Counted from the stretch's first letter, positions 45,128-54,695 are shown. The stretch is 64,000 nucleotides of DNA from Acinetobacter schindleri CIP 107287 (GCF_000368625.1 NZ_KB849574.1:558001-622000); one strand, 5' to 3'. Notes: generated from the sequence alone by a model not told the origin. Numbers and translations: made by a program.

Positions 45128-46399
45128 TTGCCTTGGAAGTTTACGTTGAATGCGCCTAGACAAGGGCTATTTGCTAGCCTACTGATTATAAGTTTTGCCC
45201 TTCATACCTTCTTACTGGTATTGGCAACCACTCACCAGCTGAATGAAAACCGTGCCAGCCAAGGTCAGCTCATGACCAGTCAACTGGTGACAGACAGCCT
45301 AGCTGAGCTGGATCCAGCCAATCGTGTTTCATTGGCTTTACTGGCAAATCGTTATTCCACTAACCCAAGTGTTGCCTCAATTCGCATCCTGGATGCAAAT
45401 GCTCAGGTTTTAGCCACTGGTGGTCTGACGAAAACCCGAGATGGTGAGGTTTTTGTCCGCGAAGCATTACTTAACGAGAAAAAAGTCGGTTCAGTTGAGA
45501 TTACTTTGATTGAGCCAAGTATCGGTGAAATTCTGCGTACCCAGTGGACAGCGATTTTATTCTCTTTCATTCTGCATAGTTTATTATGGTTAGCTTATCG
45601 CGCCATTGCCCGTCCAAGCCGCAGTGAATACCTGGCGCGCATCAATAATGAATCACGTCTGAAATTTGAAATTCAAACGCTGACTCAGGCACTGGAACAG
45701 GAAAAACACAATGCGGCTTTGGCAATTGCTCAGGCACAGCAAGCGGTTCACAATAAGCCAAAGGAAAAAGACAGCACGCCGGCTGTAGTCGAAAAAGATA
45801 CCCTGTCGCTGAATATCCAGTTCTATGATCCCAAACAGCTGCTGGATTCGGTCAACAAGACTGTGTCTGTGCCTTATTTCAACTTGTGTCAGATCTTCCT
45901 AAATAAGGCCACTGAACTGTGCGTACAACATTATAAACTGAACAGTTCGGATGTCTGGACGGTACACAAGTTTGATGAAAAAGGTGCAACACTGAGTATT
46001 GCCGCAGACAAGCCCAATGCCCTCGCCTGCCTCACCCTGATCAGCTATGTCTTCCAGTTACTTTCTGAAGTGCTGTACAAACGCTATCGTGAAGATAAAC
46101 GTTTTGTCTTGCAGACACGCAGCGCGATCGCTTCAAAAGTGGATGAAATGCAGCTGAATTCAACTCAAGCGGCTGAACGTCTGGCACAGCAACTGATAGC
46201 GCGTGAAAGTGCGGTACATGTCCCGAATTTCTTACTTAAATCTATTTCTGATCACTATGAACTGGTCAGCATGCCAAATCCAACCAATGTCCTGACCCGT
46301 CATGCTTTCGTGATGAATGGGATGGATGCCGAGATGGCAGAACTGGCGCAAAGCTTCCGAACCGATATCCTGAAATCGAAACAGTCCAAAGCCTCCTAA
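45128..46399 (+). CDS. Membrane protein with AhpA/YtjB (SMP_2)-like N-terminus
   Basis: 423 residues from a TTG at 45128; a TTG at 45146 has the better ribosome site (GGAAG) and may be the true start. One membrane span at about 14-34, an extracytoplasmic domain (residues 40-130, containing NPSVASIRILDANAQVLATGG), a second span at 135-155, then a coiled coil (LEQEKHNAALAIAQAQQA) and a 200-residue cytoplasmic part I do not recognise. The layout and divergence from serB fit the SMP_2/YtjB family, but E. coli YtjB is half as long. Confidence 0.65.
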   Translation: MPWKFTLNAPRQGLFASLLIISFALHTFLLVLATTHQLNENRASQGQLMTSQLVTDSLAELDPANRVSLALLANRYSTNPSVASIRILDANAQVLATGGLTKTRDGEVFVREALLNEKKVGSVEITLIEPSIGEILRTQWTAILFSFILHSLLWLAYRAIARPSRSEYLARINNESRLKFEIQTLTQALEQEKHNAALAIAQAQQAVHNKPKEKDSTPAVVEKDTLSLNIQFYDPKQLLDSVNKTVSVPYFNLCQIFLNKATELCVQHYKLNSSDVWTVHKFDEKGATLSIAADKPNALACLTLISYVFQLLSEVLYKRYREDKRFVLQTRSAIASKVDEMQLNSTQAAERLAQQLIARESAVHVPNFLLKSISDHYELVSMPNPTNVLTRHAFVMNGMDAEMAELAQSFRTDILKSKQSKAS

Positions 46400-46415
46400 T
46401 AAATTTTGAAGAGTA

Positions 46416-46447
46416 AAAAGCCCGATCTTAGCATCGGGCTTTTTTTA
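46416..46447. terminator. Bidirectional terminator
   Basis: AAAAGCCCGAT (46416-46426), CTTAGC, ATCGGGCTTTT (46433-46443), T run. It lies between the convergent SMP_2-like gene and symporter gene. Confidence 0.9.
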
Positions 46448-46466
46448 TTCCTTGTTTCTGCTGGCA

Positions 46467-47438
46467 TCAGTTCTGCTGATCCGTCTCAGCGGGTTTTCTA
46501 GCTGCCCAATAAGTAGCCAAGGCTGGTCCAGAAATATTGTGCCATAAGCTAAAAATGGCACTCGGTACGGCTGTGATGGGAGATGCAGCAAAATGGGTTG
46601 CAGCCAAAGCCACACCTAGCCCTGAGTTCTGCATCCCCACTTCAATCGACACCGCACGGCAGTCAATTTCAGCCAGTTTGAAGATTCTGCTAGCCCAATA
46701 ACCAAGCAAATAACCCAGGCCATTGTGTAAGGCAACAATGCCTAAAATCATTAGTCCGGATTCCAGAATCTGGGTTTTACTGCCAGCAATAATTGCGGCG
46801 ACAATTGCGACAATCGCAATCACCGAGATCAGTGGCATTACCTGGATATAAGCCTCAACTTTAGCCTTTAAAATGGCACGGATAATCAGGCCCAAAATAA
46901 TCGGAAATAATACCACTTGCAGAATTGATACCAGCATTGACCAGGCATTGATCTCAATCCACTGACTGGCCAGCAGATAGAAAATAGCCGGGGTTAAAAC
47001 AGGTGCCAGCAAAGTTGAAACCGAAGTACAGGCCACAGACAGGGCGGTATTGCCTTTGGCCATGTAGGTAATCACATTGGATGCAGTTCCACCCGGGCAG
47101 CAACCCACCAGGATTACCCCTATCGCAATTTCAGCCGGGAGCTGGAACAGCTGACATAGGAGAAAAGCCAGCCCTGGCATCACCATAAACTGGGCCACCA
47201 CCCCAATTGCCACTGCTTTTGGACTCTGTAACACACTTTTAAAATCGCCTACTGTCATGGTCATGCCCATACCCAACATGATTAGGCCCAACATCCAGGG
47301 AATATAGGCACGTAGCCAGACAAAAAGCTCCGGTAGCATCAGGGCAATGGCAGAAAACAGAATCACCCACAAAGCAAAGGTCTTTTGGACAAACTGGCTA
47401 AATTGAAGGAGTGCTGACATGGGGAAATCCAGGGGCAT
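46467..47438 (-). CDS. Bile acid:sodium symporter family protein
   Basis: 323 residues, about ten membrane spans. The signature regions are GMGMTMTVGDF near the start, VGCCPGGTASNVITYMAKGN and, towards the end, SIEVGMQNSGLGVALA, as in the YocS/PanS-type branch of the BASS family. Bacterial members carry small organic anions such as pantoate or keto acids, not necessarily bile acids. The start is 47438 or 47420; neither is decided by the ribosome site. Confidence 0.85.
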   Translation of the reverse strand: MPLDFPMSALLQFSQFVQKTFALWVILFSAIALMLPELFVWLRAYIPWMLGLIMLGMGMTMTVGDFKSVLQSPKAVAIGVVAQFMVMPGLAFLLCQLFQLPAEIAIGVILVGCCPGGTASNVITYMAKGNTALSVACTSVSTLLAPVLTPAIFYLLASQWIEINAWSMLVSILQVVLFPIILGLIIRAILKAKVEAYIQVMPLISVIAIVAIVAAIIAGSKTQILESGLMILGIVALHNGLGYLLGYWASRIFKLAEIDCRAVSIEVGMQNSGLGVALAATHFAASPITAVPSAIFSLWHNISGPALATYWAARKPAETDQQN

Positions 47439-47534
47439 TTAAAAGGAAATCGAGGCATCGTTTGATGCCTCAAAATATATAAATATATCAACTCGTCTGA
47501 AAGCAGATCAGCTCAAAAATAATAAAGCCAGCGT

Positions 47535-48164
47535 TTAGGCCACATCGATTATATCTTTCAGATAAATCCTTTTTACTCCTTGAGCCAGCATATCCTGCCA
47601 GGCATGTTGCAGTGAACCATTTAGGTCAATGCCTTTAGTAGCATCCGCAATTACATAGGACTTAAAACCCAGTTTGCAGGCATCCATCGCTGTCCACGCC
47701 ACACAGAAATCGGTGGCAATTCCAACAATAAATACCGTATCGATACCACGTTCTCGCAGATAACCTGCCAGACCGGTACTGGTTTTCCGGTCTGCTTCCA
47801 TAAAAGCAGAGTAACTGTCGATATTTTGATGAAAGCCTTTGCGAATAATCAGCTGCGCTTGTGGCAGATCCAATTCTGGATGCAGTTCAGCATCCGCAGT
47901 GCCCTGCACACAATGGCTTGGCCAGAGCACCTGAGGGCCATACTCTAGCTGGATCGTGTCATAGGTAGCTTTGTCAGGATGATGAGCTGCAAAGGAAATG
48001 TGATTTTCTGGATGCCAGTCCTGGGTCAGTACAATATTACTAAAGTATTGTCCTAGTTGATTGATATTCAGAATAATCTGATCCGCACCTGCGACTGCCA
48101 GATTACCTCCCGGGGTAAATCCCTTCTGAACATCCACAACAATCAACGCGGCATTCTGCTGCAT
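47535..48164 (-). CDS. pncA: Nicotinamidase
   Basis: 209 residues. It converts nicotinamide to nicotinate for PncB. The catalytic aspartate is in IVVDVQKGF, lysine in the IRKGFHQNIDSYSAF region, and cysteine in GIATDFCVAWTAMDA; the metal site is in DWHPENHISF. Together with pncB it makes a complete salvage route in the window. Confidence 0.93.
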   Translation of the reverse strand: MQQNAALIVVDVQKGFTPGGNLAVAGADQIILNINQLGQYFSNIVLTQDWHPENHISFAAHHPDKATYDTIQLEYGPQVLWPSHCVQGTADAELHPELDLPQAQLIIRKGFHQNIDSYSAFMEADRKTSTGLAGYLRERGIDTVFIVGIATDFCVAWTAMDACKLGFKSYVIADATKGIDLNGSLQHAWQDMLAQGVKRIYLKDIIDVA

Positions 48165-48476
48165 ACGCTCTCATTCCTTGAAATCTTGATGATGCCCAAG
48201 CATAGCCTAAAAACCATGCTGTTTTTTAGTCCCGGTGACAAAAATAGAATGACTGCGCATTCTGACAAAAATCGTATTCGGGCAATTCTTGGGCCAAATG
48301 GCGTACAAAACATAGGTAGATTTTGGCTTTACCTAGCGATGCCACATGAAAGTAACAATAAGCCCGTGTATAACGTCTTATATAGCCAATCAAAATATTC
48401 CGGCATTGCATCCAGCTTAAAGACAATGATGTGTAGATTGACATCATCATACGCGCTTGATTTTCAAAGTTGAGCT

Positions 48477-48632
48477 ATGCCCGTCGAGAAAGAGAGTGTG
48501 TTTGAGTTTCAAGGAGATGAGGTAACTCAAGCTGAATTTCGCCCTGAATGCTCTATAGCGTATAGTTTTGATGTTGTTATAGGAAATGCGCAATGCGTAG
48601 TTTTTGAGCCAAGCACTCTTTCCTATTTGTAA
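48477..48632 (+). CDS. Possible small or remnant protein
   Basis: 51 codons, in the same frame as the open stretch before it and separated from that stretch only by one TGA (48471-48473). The composition (EFRPECSIAYSFDVVIG) is protein-like but matches nothing that I know. No good ribosome site. It may be the tail of a broken gene. Confidence 0.25.
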   Translation: MPVEKESVFEFQGDEVTQAEFRPECSIAYSFDVVIGNAQCVVFEPSTLSYL

Positions 48633-48731
48633 TTATTTTTCAGTGCAATCATGACAAATATGGCTAAAGTCGAATAGCGATATAAGTTTTAAGAGGTTCA
48701 TTTATGTCGTTTGAATCATCCTTTGAGGCAT

Positions 48732-48760
48732 AAAAAAACCCGCATCCTGCGGGTTTTTTT
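48732..48760. terminator. Terminator of the MhpT-like gene
   Basis: Seven A, CCCGCA, TCC, TGCGGG, seven T (48732-48760). Perfect on both strands. Confidence 0.92.
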
Positions 48761-48772
48761 ATTCAGTTTCGC

Positions 48773-49987
48773 TTATGCCGCACTGTTCATTTTACGAACC
48801 AAGAACAACATGAATACTGCTGAGATAATAATACATGGGATCGCTGCTGAGATTACACCCGCCGCACCGAAGCCTGCAGTTAACAGACTACCTGCAATTG
48901 CTGGTCCAAGCATTGCACCAATACGGCCTACTGCTGATGCAACACCAACACCCGTACCACGAACTTCTGTTGGGTAAACGATACCACCGAAGGCATACAA
49001 TACACCTTGACAGCCAATAACGAATGCACCCACTAGCGCTGATGCCATGTACATTTGTATTAATGAACTTGCGGCGTTTAGCGCCAATAGACCTGCCAAG
49101 ATACCGCCGTACATTAATAGAATGACGTATGCTTTCTTCCAGCGGTCAGTTAACACACCTAAAATCACTGTACCTACAGTCGCACTTAGCATGAAGTAGA
49201 ACTGAGCAGTAGCACCTTCTTTACGTGTGAAGCCAAGTTCTTGGAATAGAGATGGCAACCAGCTCAGCATGATGTATACCACCATCAATGTGAAGAAGTA
49301 GCTTACCCAGATGAACATGGTACGTAGCAGGTTTTGTGAGTTAAACAGGTCTTTAAACGCACCTTTAGGCGCAGCATCAGCAGGTGCATTTTCTGCTAGA
49401 TCTTTCGCTTTTAAGTACTCTTTAGACTCAGGCAATAAGAACATCATCACCGGAATCACGATGATTGGTAATAATCCCCCGAGGTAGAAAATGTTTTTCC
49501 AGTTTGCACCAAATTCAGTCGCTGCAATCAATGACAGAATTGCTGCACCGACTGGCATACCACAGTACATCAAGCCGACTGCACGACCACGATTTGCAGG
49601 TGTTACAGCTTCAGATGCAAGCGTAATTAAGATTGGCATTGCCGCCCCGAGACCCGCACCTGCCAAGAAACGTACAGCCAATAATGAGTTAAAGCTATTG
49701 ACCCATACTGTACAAAGTGTGAATACAGCGAACACCGCTGTAGACCAGATCAAAACAGTCTTACGGCCAATACGGTCCGCAATACGACCACCGACCAGTG
49801 CACCAGGCAATAGACCCAGAATCCCTGCACTGAAAAATACACCCAATTGTGAGCTATCGAGACCAAAATGCTCACGAATACCCGCTGCTGCAATACCTGC
49901 AGCCTGAATATCTAAGCCTTCAATCACTGCAATCAGAAAACAGATCGCGACCGTGACGATAGCATGCTTATTATCTGATTTTTCCAT
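48773..49987 (-). CDS. MFS transporter, MhpT-like (aromatic acid:proton symport)
   Basis: 404 residues from the ATG at 49987, with AAGGAT before it. Twelve membrane spans. It closely resembles E. coli MhpT: EGLDIQAAGIAAAGI in TM1, FSAGILGLLPGALVGG in TM2, RIADRIGRK between TM2 and TM3, and GVGVASAVGRIGAMLGP in the C-terminal half. The family imports hydroxyphenylpropionate and similar aromatic acids. There are no aromatic catabolic genes nearby, so the substrate is a guess. Confidence 0.85.
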   Translation of the reverse strand: MEKSDNKHAIVTVAICFLIAVIEGLDIQAAGIAAAGIREHFGLDSSQLGVFFSAGILGLLPGALVGGRIADRIGRKTVLIWSTAVFAVFTLCTVWVNSFNSLLAVRFLAGAGLGAAMPILITLASEAVTPANRGRAVGLMYCGMPVGAAILSLIAATEFGANWKNIFYLGGLLPIIVIPVMMFLLPESKEYLKAKDLAENAPADAAPKGAFKDLFNSQNLLRTMFIWVSYFFTLMVVYIMLSWLPSLFQELGFTRKEGATAQFYFMLSATVGTVILGVLTDRWKKAYVILLMYGGILAGLLALNAASSLIQMYMASALVGAFVIGCQGVLYAFGGIVYPTEVRGTGVGVASAVGRIGAMLGPAIAGSLLTAGFGAAGVISAAIPCIIISAVFMLFLVRKMNSAA

Positions 49988-50705
49988 TGGATTATCCTTG
50001 TTCAATCAGCGTTCAAATAGAGCCGTCATCATCTATGAGACCGAAGTCGGATTTAACTACCAATAAGTTGAATGTTTTAGTGGGATATACAGATACAGGA
50101 GTCGGTGCTGTTGTTTGAGATAGAATCCTTAGAAAGTCGCAAAAACAATTATTGTCATTGCCAGAAAATTCCTGTTTAAGGATTTAAGGCTTACAGATCA
50201 GCTAAAAAAATCCAACATTCAATAAATATTTAAGGATTCACTAATATCTAAAAAGAATTATTACAGGGATTTCAATGCATTTTTAACCATGTCTATCCTT
50301 GTATTATTGATATGTTTTAGCTATTGGATAATCATTTATAAATCTTAAATAATCGCTTAACTATTTGAATTTCCAATGTAATAACCTACTTAAACAGTCA
50401 TTTATATGACAATTCTATTTAAGTGTCCAATTATCCAGACCATGTGAAAATACTCTTCTCTTTTTATCGTTTTACAAGAAGTTTCATTCTTTTTATTGCT
50501 TGCTTGTTGTTACAGAGCTTTGTATAAAGAATTGAGTGGCTTTCAGCAAAGCATATTGTTCTTATGCTGCTGATCAGTCATAATTTGCATACGCAATATT
50601 CAATTCGGCGCAAATGCATTGAATTTGCTACAAATCAAAATACAAACCCATCCCAAATATGTTTTCTTATTCTCTTCGGATGGACAAATAGGATAGTTTT
50701 TTAAA
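49988..50705. other. 718-base AT-rich divergent spacer, MFS gene / dapA
   Basis: No gene, hairpin or recognisable RNA. It contains TTTAAGGATT-like sequence twice (near 50175 and 50230) and must hold both promoters. It is very AT-rich compared with its flanks. Confidence 0.5.
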
Positions 50706-51605
50706 ATGACTCAGCAAGCACAGACCATTCAGGGTTCCATTGTCGCAATCGTCACCCCTATGTTTGAAGATGGCAGCGTAGATTGGAAGGGTCTCGAGAA
50801 GCTGGTTGAGTGGCACATTGCAGAGGGCACCAACAGTATTGTCGCGGTTGGTACAACAGGTGAAGCATCTACACTCAGCATGAGTGAACACACGCAAGTG
50901 ATCAAAGAAATCATTCGTGTCGCGAACAAACGTATTCCAATCATTGCCGGCACAGGCGCAAACTCAACACGTGAAGCCATTGAGCTGACCCAGGAAGCCA
51001 AAGACCTGGGCGCAGATGCTACACTTCTAGTCACTCCGTATTACAACAAGCCAACTCAAGAAGGCCTGTATCAGCACTATAAAGCGATTGCCGAAGCAGT
51101 AGACCTGCCGCAAATCCTGTACAACGTACCAGGCCGTACCGGTGTGGACATGTCAAACGAAACAGTGATTCGTCTGGCAGATATCCCGCAAATTGTCGGG
51201 ATTAAAGATGCGACAGGTGATGTTGAACGCGGTGCTGCACTGATCGCTGGCTTACAAGGCAAAGACATGACCGTGTATTCTGGCGATGATGCAACGGCGT
51301 ATCAGCTGATGGCACATGGTGCGAAAGGGAACATTTCTGTGACCGCCAACATTGCACCAAAAGTCATGAGCGAAGTGTGTGCCGCTGCTATTAGCGGTGA
51401 TGATGCTGGTGCTGAAGCGCTTAACGCTCAGGTTGCAAATTTACACAATATTTTATTTTGCGAATCGAATCCAATTCCTGTGAAATGGGCACTCCATGAC
51501 ATGGGCCTCATCGGTACAGGTATTCGCCTGCCGTTAACACCACTTGCAGAACAATATCGCGCTCCGCTTCATGAAGCACTTGCTGCAGCGGGCGTCATTA
51601 AATAA
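50706..51605 (+). CDS. dapA: 4-hydroxy-tetrahydrodipicolinate synthase
   Basis: 299 residues. It condenses pyruvate with aspartate semialdehyde on the way to diaminopimelate and lysine. TTGEAST, YNVPGRTGVDM (Tyr) and GIKDATGD (Schiff-base Lys) are the hallmark motifs. It heads the dapA-bamC-purC cluster, conserved with E. coli. Confidence 0.96.
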   Translation: MTQQAQTIQGSIVAIVTPMFEDGSVDWKGLEKLVEWHIAEGTNSIVAVGTTGEASTLSMSEHTQVIKEIIRVANKRIPIIAGTGANSTREAIELTQEAKDLGADATLLVTPYYNKPTQEGLYQHYKAIAEAVDLPQILYNVPGRTGVDMSNETVIRLADIPQIVGIKDATGDVERGAALIAGLQGKDMTVYSGDDATAYQLMAHGAKGNISVTANIAPKVMSEVCAAAISGDDAGAEALNAQVANLHNILFCESNPIPVKWALHDMGLIGTGIRLPLTPLAEQYRAPLHEALAAAGVIK

Positions 51606-51617
51606 GAGCACAATACT

Positions 51618-52223
51618 ATGCAATTACGTTTAGGACTTATCCTTGCCCTTTCAGCATTCAGTTTAGCGGGTTGTAGTTCAATGGCCTTTAAAAATGGCAC
51701 TTTGGACTACAAGGACACCACTACGCTAGAGCCTCTGCAATACCCTGAAGGTGCTATGGTTCGTCCTGCAACGCCATTGTATCCTGCTCCGACAGTAGAT
51801 CCGCTTGCGATTGAACATGCACCAAAACTGGAAAATGAACGTGGCAACCGTTTTGCCCTGCCACGCCCTTCTGCTGAGCCAGTTCGTTCAACTCAAGCTG
51901 ATGAAACTGTTACAGATATAACGGGAAAGCCGCAACTGGTGATGGATGGAAATCAAAATCCGTTGCTCAAAATTGATGGAAATGCTGCTACAATATGGCA
52001 ATACACTCTTGCCACGCTCAGCAGCCTTAACCATTCCATCGTTGGTCAAAGCAAAGATCGTTACCAGGTAACGATTAAGGTCGATCAGCAGACCTATGTT
52101 TTAAGACTCTCTCCTGCAGGTTCGAGTAACACCCTGGCTGTGTTTAATCCTGATAACAGTTTTGCCGATCGCGAAAAAGCAGCAGAACTGTTAAACCAGA
52201 TTTACCAAAATTGGCCAGCCTAG
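51618..52223 (+). CDS. bamC: BamC-like outer-membrane assembly lipoprotein
   Basis: 201 residues with a lipoprotein signal and lipobox SLAGC (Cys19). The YKDTTTLEPLQYPEGA segment corresponds to the BamC N-terminal binding region that contacts BamD, and position between dapA and purC is exactly that of bamC (nlpB). It is shorter than E. coli BamC (344) and seems to have only one C-terminal helix-grip domain (TIWQYTLATLSSLNHSIVGQ onwards). Confidence 0.75.
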   Translation: MQLRLGLILALSAFSLAGCSSMAFKNGTLDYKDTTTLEPLQYPEGAMVRPATPLYPAPTVDPLAIEHAPKLENERGNRFALPRPSAEPVRSTQADETVTDITGKPQLVMDGNQNPLLKIDGNAATIWQYTLATLSSLNHSIVGQSKDRYQVTIKVDQQTYVLRLSPAGSSNTLAVFNPDNSFADREKAAELLNQIYQNWPA

Positions 52224-52246
52224 ACATTTTCTAGGCATTTTTTTTT
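52218..52246 (+). terminator. Terminator overlapping the bamC stop
   Basis: GCCTAGA (52218-52224), CATTT, TCTAGGC (52230-52236), A, nine T. The stem includes the TAG stop codon. Confidence 0.8.
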
Positions 52247-52261
52247 GTAGAAGGTTCCCTC

Positions 52262-52981
52262 ATGTTAAAACAAACCTTGCTCTATACTGGTAAAGCGAAA
52301 TCTGTCTATACCACAGACAGTGAAGACCACCTGATTTTAGTTTTTCGTGACGATGCGTCAGCATTCAATGGCGAAAAGATCGAACAACTGGATCGTAAAG
52401 GTAAGGTGAATAACCGTTTTAACGCCTTCATCATGGAAAAGCTGGCTGCTGCTGGTATTGAAACTCATTTTGAGAAGCTATTAACGCCAAACGAAGTATT
52501 GGTAAAAAAACTCAAAATGATTCCAGTAGAGTGTGTTGTACGTAACTATGCTGCGGGTTCTTTATGCCGTCGTCTTGGTGTTGAAGAAGGTAAAGAGTTA
52601 ACACCTCCTACATTCGAATTGTTCTTTAAAGATGACGCCCTTGGCGATCCAATGGTGAACGAATCTCAAGCGATTGCTTTGGGTTGGGCAACTGCTGAAC
52701 AACTGGCAAAAATGAAAGAACTGACTTACCAAGTGAACGAAGTGCTTAAAGCATTATTCCAAGCGGGTAATATGCTTCTGGTTGATTTCAAACTTGAATT
52801 CGGTGTGTTCCACGACCGTATCGTACTGGGTGATGAATTCTCTCCAGACGGTTGCCGTCTATGGGATAAAGATACCAAGAAAAAACTAGACAAAGACCGT
52901 TTCCGCCAAGGCCTGGGCGGTGTGGTTGAAGCGTATGAAGAAGTTGCTGCACGTTTAGGTATTGATTTAGACAATATCTGA
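52262..52981 (+). CDS. purC: SAICAR synthetase
   Basis: 239 residues, the standard bacterial length. It joins aspartate to CAIR in purine synthesis. [41 protein letters not shown] and DFKLEFGVF are conserved blocks. It sits 38 bases from bamC, past the terminator. Confidence 0.97.
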   Translation: MLKQTLLYTGKAKSVYTTDSEDHLILVFRDDASAFNGEKIEQLDRKGKVNNRFNAFIMEKLAAAGIETHFEKLLTPNEVLVKKLKMIPVECVVRNYAAGSLCRRLGVEEGKELTPPTFELFFKDDALGDPMVNESQAIALGWATAEQLAKMKELTYQVNEVLKALFQAGNMLLVDFKLEFGVFHDRIVLGDEFSPDGCRLWDKDTKKKLDKDRFRQGLGGVVEAYEEVAARLGIDLDNI

Positions 52982-53001
52982 TCTGTTATCGACAGATTCA
53001 A

Positions 53002-53030
53002 AAAACCGGGCTGAATGGCTCGGTTTTTTA
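53002..53030 (+). terminator. Terminator of purC
   Basis: AAAACCGGGC (53002-53011) with GCTCGGTTTT (53018-53027), one G-T pair, T run. Confidence 0.85.
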
Positions 53031-53174
53031 TTTTTATGCTTTTGTAAATCATCAGTTTAAATATCATTTCCATGTCAGCACATGAAATTTTTCTTATTTT
53101 TAGGTAGCATTAACCCATCTGTCCATTTTGCCATCGGCCTAGGATGAGATCCCTCGACTTATCAGGAACATTAC

Positions 53175-53807
53175 ATGATGTATAAAATTGATGAACTTAC
53201 CCGTCTGGGCCAAGGATGCTCAAAAATTGTTTTTCAGCACCCCGAGCAAGACGATAAGATTATCAAGATCATGAATCCGGATCGTGTAGATATTGATGGA
53301 GGCTGGAAAGGTCATGGCAAGATCAAGCGCCAGTTATCTCAAGGGGCGTATAAACAGTTCCGCCGTGAGTTATTGCAATACCTGCAATTATGCAAGAACA
53401 ACTATCAATATAACCAGTTTGAGTTCCCCGTTGAAACTCCGTATGGTTTTGTTCAGACCGATAAAGGTTTGGGGCTAGTCGTTGAAAAAATTATCAGCCC
53501 AAATGGCAGAGGAATTACCCTGCATGAGCTTTGTCGTGAAAAACAATTTACCGAGAAGCATGCACAGGCTTTGGATCTCTTCTTTGATCAGTGTTGTGAT
53601 CTGCATATTGTCTATGGTGAAGTGAATATTGCCGGCATTATGTATACCGAACAGCGGCATAATAAACCTGAATTTGTTCTGGTCGATGGTATGGGTGAAA
53701 AACTGCTTATTCCATTACGTGCCATGAGCAAGCGTATCAATGCTAAAAATGTACGTAAAGTTGAGACTAAAATTAAAGCGCAGATGCAAAAGCTGCTCGA
53801 AGCTTAA
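53175..53807 (+). CDS. YrbL-family protein, first copy
   Basis: 210 residues, YrbL/PhoP-regulatory-network family. It has a kinase-like look in the N-terminus (LGQGCSKIVFQHP, a glycine-rich loop followed by IIKIMNP, a Lys strand), a YKQFRREL helix, then KIISPNG, CCDLHIVYGEVNIAGIMY (an HxD-like area) and VDGMGEKL. Function unknown. It is followed by a homologous copy on the same strand. Confidence 0.82.
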   Translation: MMYKIDELTRLGQGCSKIVFQHPEQDDKIIKIMNPDRVDIDGGWKGHGKIKRQLSQGAYKQFRRELLQYLQLCKNNYQYNQFEFPVETPYGFVQTDKGLGLVVEKIISPNGRGITLHELCREKQFTEKHAQALDLFFDQCCDLHIVYGEVNIAGIMYTEQRHNKPEFVLVDGMGEKLLIPLRAMSKRINAKNVRKVETKIKAQMQKLLEA

Positions 53808-53965
53808 TTTACATTTTTTTGAGCTGAACCACTCAGTTATTTAATTTATTTATCAAGAGCTTAAAATCGTATACCCCTTTCACCAAGGGTATTGGGTGGG
53901 CTTTTTCGTGTATTTTATGTTACATTACGGTTAAAAATTCTCCCATTTATTTTATTCAGGTCTCT

Positions 53966-54631
53966 ATGATGTATCAACTTAATGATCTTACCCTTCTAGG
54001 TAAAGGCGGTTATAAACTGGTTTATCAGCATCCGACTGATGAAAGTAAAGCCATTAAAGTGATGAACCCAAACCGTATCAATGATAACGGTGAATGGGCA
54101 CATCTCGGCCGTTTTAAACGTGGGCATGCTCAGGGTGTATATAAGCAGTTCCGCCGTGAAGCATTGCAATACCTACAGCTGTGTAAAAATCACTATAAGC
54201 ACAACATTTTTAGTTTCCCGATTGAAACACCCTATGGCTTTGTGGAAACAGATCAGGGCTTAGGGCTGGTTGTCGAGAAAATTATCAGTCCGAATGGCAA
54301 CGGCATTACCCTGCACGAACTCTGCCGTACTGGTGAGTTTAATGACACACATGCCAAAGCACTGGATGAATTTTTTGATGCCTGCTGCGATCTGCATATT
54401 GTTTATGGGGAAGTGAATATTGCCGGCATCATGTACAGTGAAAAGCGCAGTGGTAAACCGGAGTTTGTCCTGGTGGATGGTATGGGAGATAAACTGTTTA
54501 TCCCGCTACGTGCCATGAGTAAATCTCTGAATGCCAAGAATGTACGCAAAATTGAAGGTCGAATTCGCCATAAAATGGATGAATTGCTGCAATCTGCTCA
54601 GCAGAATCAAATCGAAAACCGGGCTGCCTAG
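53966..54631 (+). CDS. YrbL-family protein, second copy
   Basis: 221 residues, clearly a paralogue of the gene before it, collinear throughout: GKGGYKLVYQHP, YKQFRREA, KIISPNG, CCDLHIVYGEVNIAGIMY and VDGMGDKL. Eleven residues longer at the C-terminus. The two have separate starts and a 158-base spacer, so this is an old tandem duplication now diverged, not a fresh repeat. Confidence 0.82.
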   Translation: MMYQLNDLTLLGKGGYKLVYQHPTDESKAIKVMNPNRINDNGEWAHLGRFKRGHAQGVYKQFRREALQYLQLCKNHYKHNIFSFPIETPYGFVETDQGLGLVVEKIISPNGNGITLHELCRTGEFNDTHAKALDEFFDACCDLHIVYGEVNIAGIMYSEKRSGKPEFVLVDGMGDKLFIPLRAMSKSLNAKNVRKIEGRIRHKMDELLQSAQQNQIENRAA

Positions 54632-54642
54632 CTCGTTTTTTT
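54620..54642 (+). terminator. Terminator at the end of the second yrbL
   Basis: CGGGCT (54620-54625), GCCT, AGCTCG (54630-54635), seven T. The TAG stop is inside the loop and stem. Confidence 0.8.
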
Positions 54643-54695
54643 ATTGCCTTCTACAATCATCGAAAAAACAAATTCTATTAATAAAAATAATCAGT

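Larger units (their letters stand above)
48165..48772. other. 600-base spacer with possible gene remnants
   Basis: No clear gene. It holds a short frame at 48477-48632 and, at the right, the terminator of the MFS gene. Between 48180 and 48470 plus-strand reading gives an open but unrecognised frame that ends at the TGA just before 48477. It could be a decayed gene. A nine-codon frame with AAGAGG (48704-48733) seems meaningless. Confidence 0.5.

Noticed and set aside
48704..48733. Nine-codon frame with AAGAGG before the MFS terminator
   Set aside because: Too short, no conserved feature, and it runs straight into a terminator that belongs to the opposite gene.
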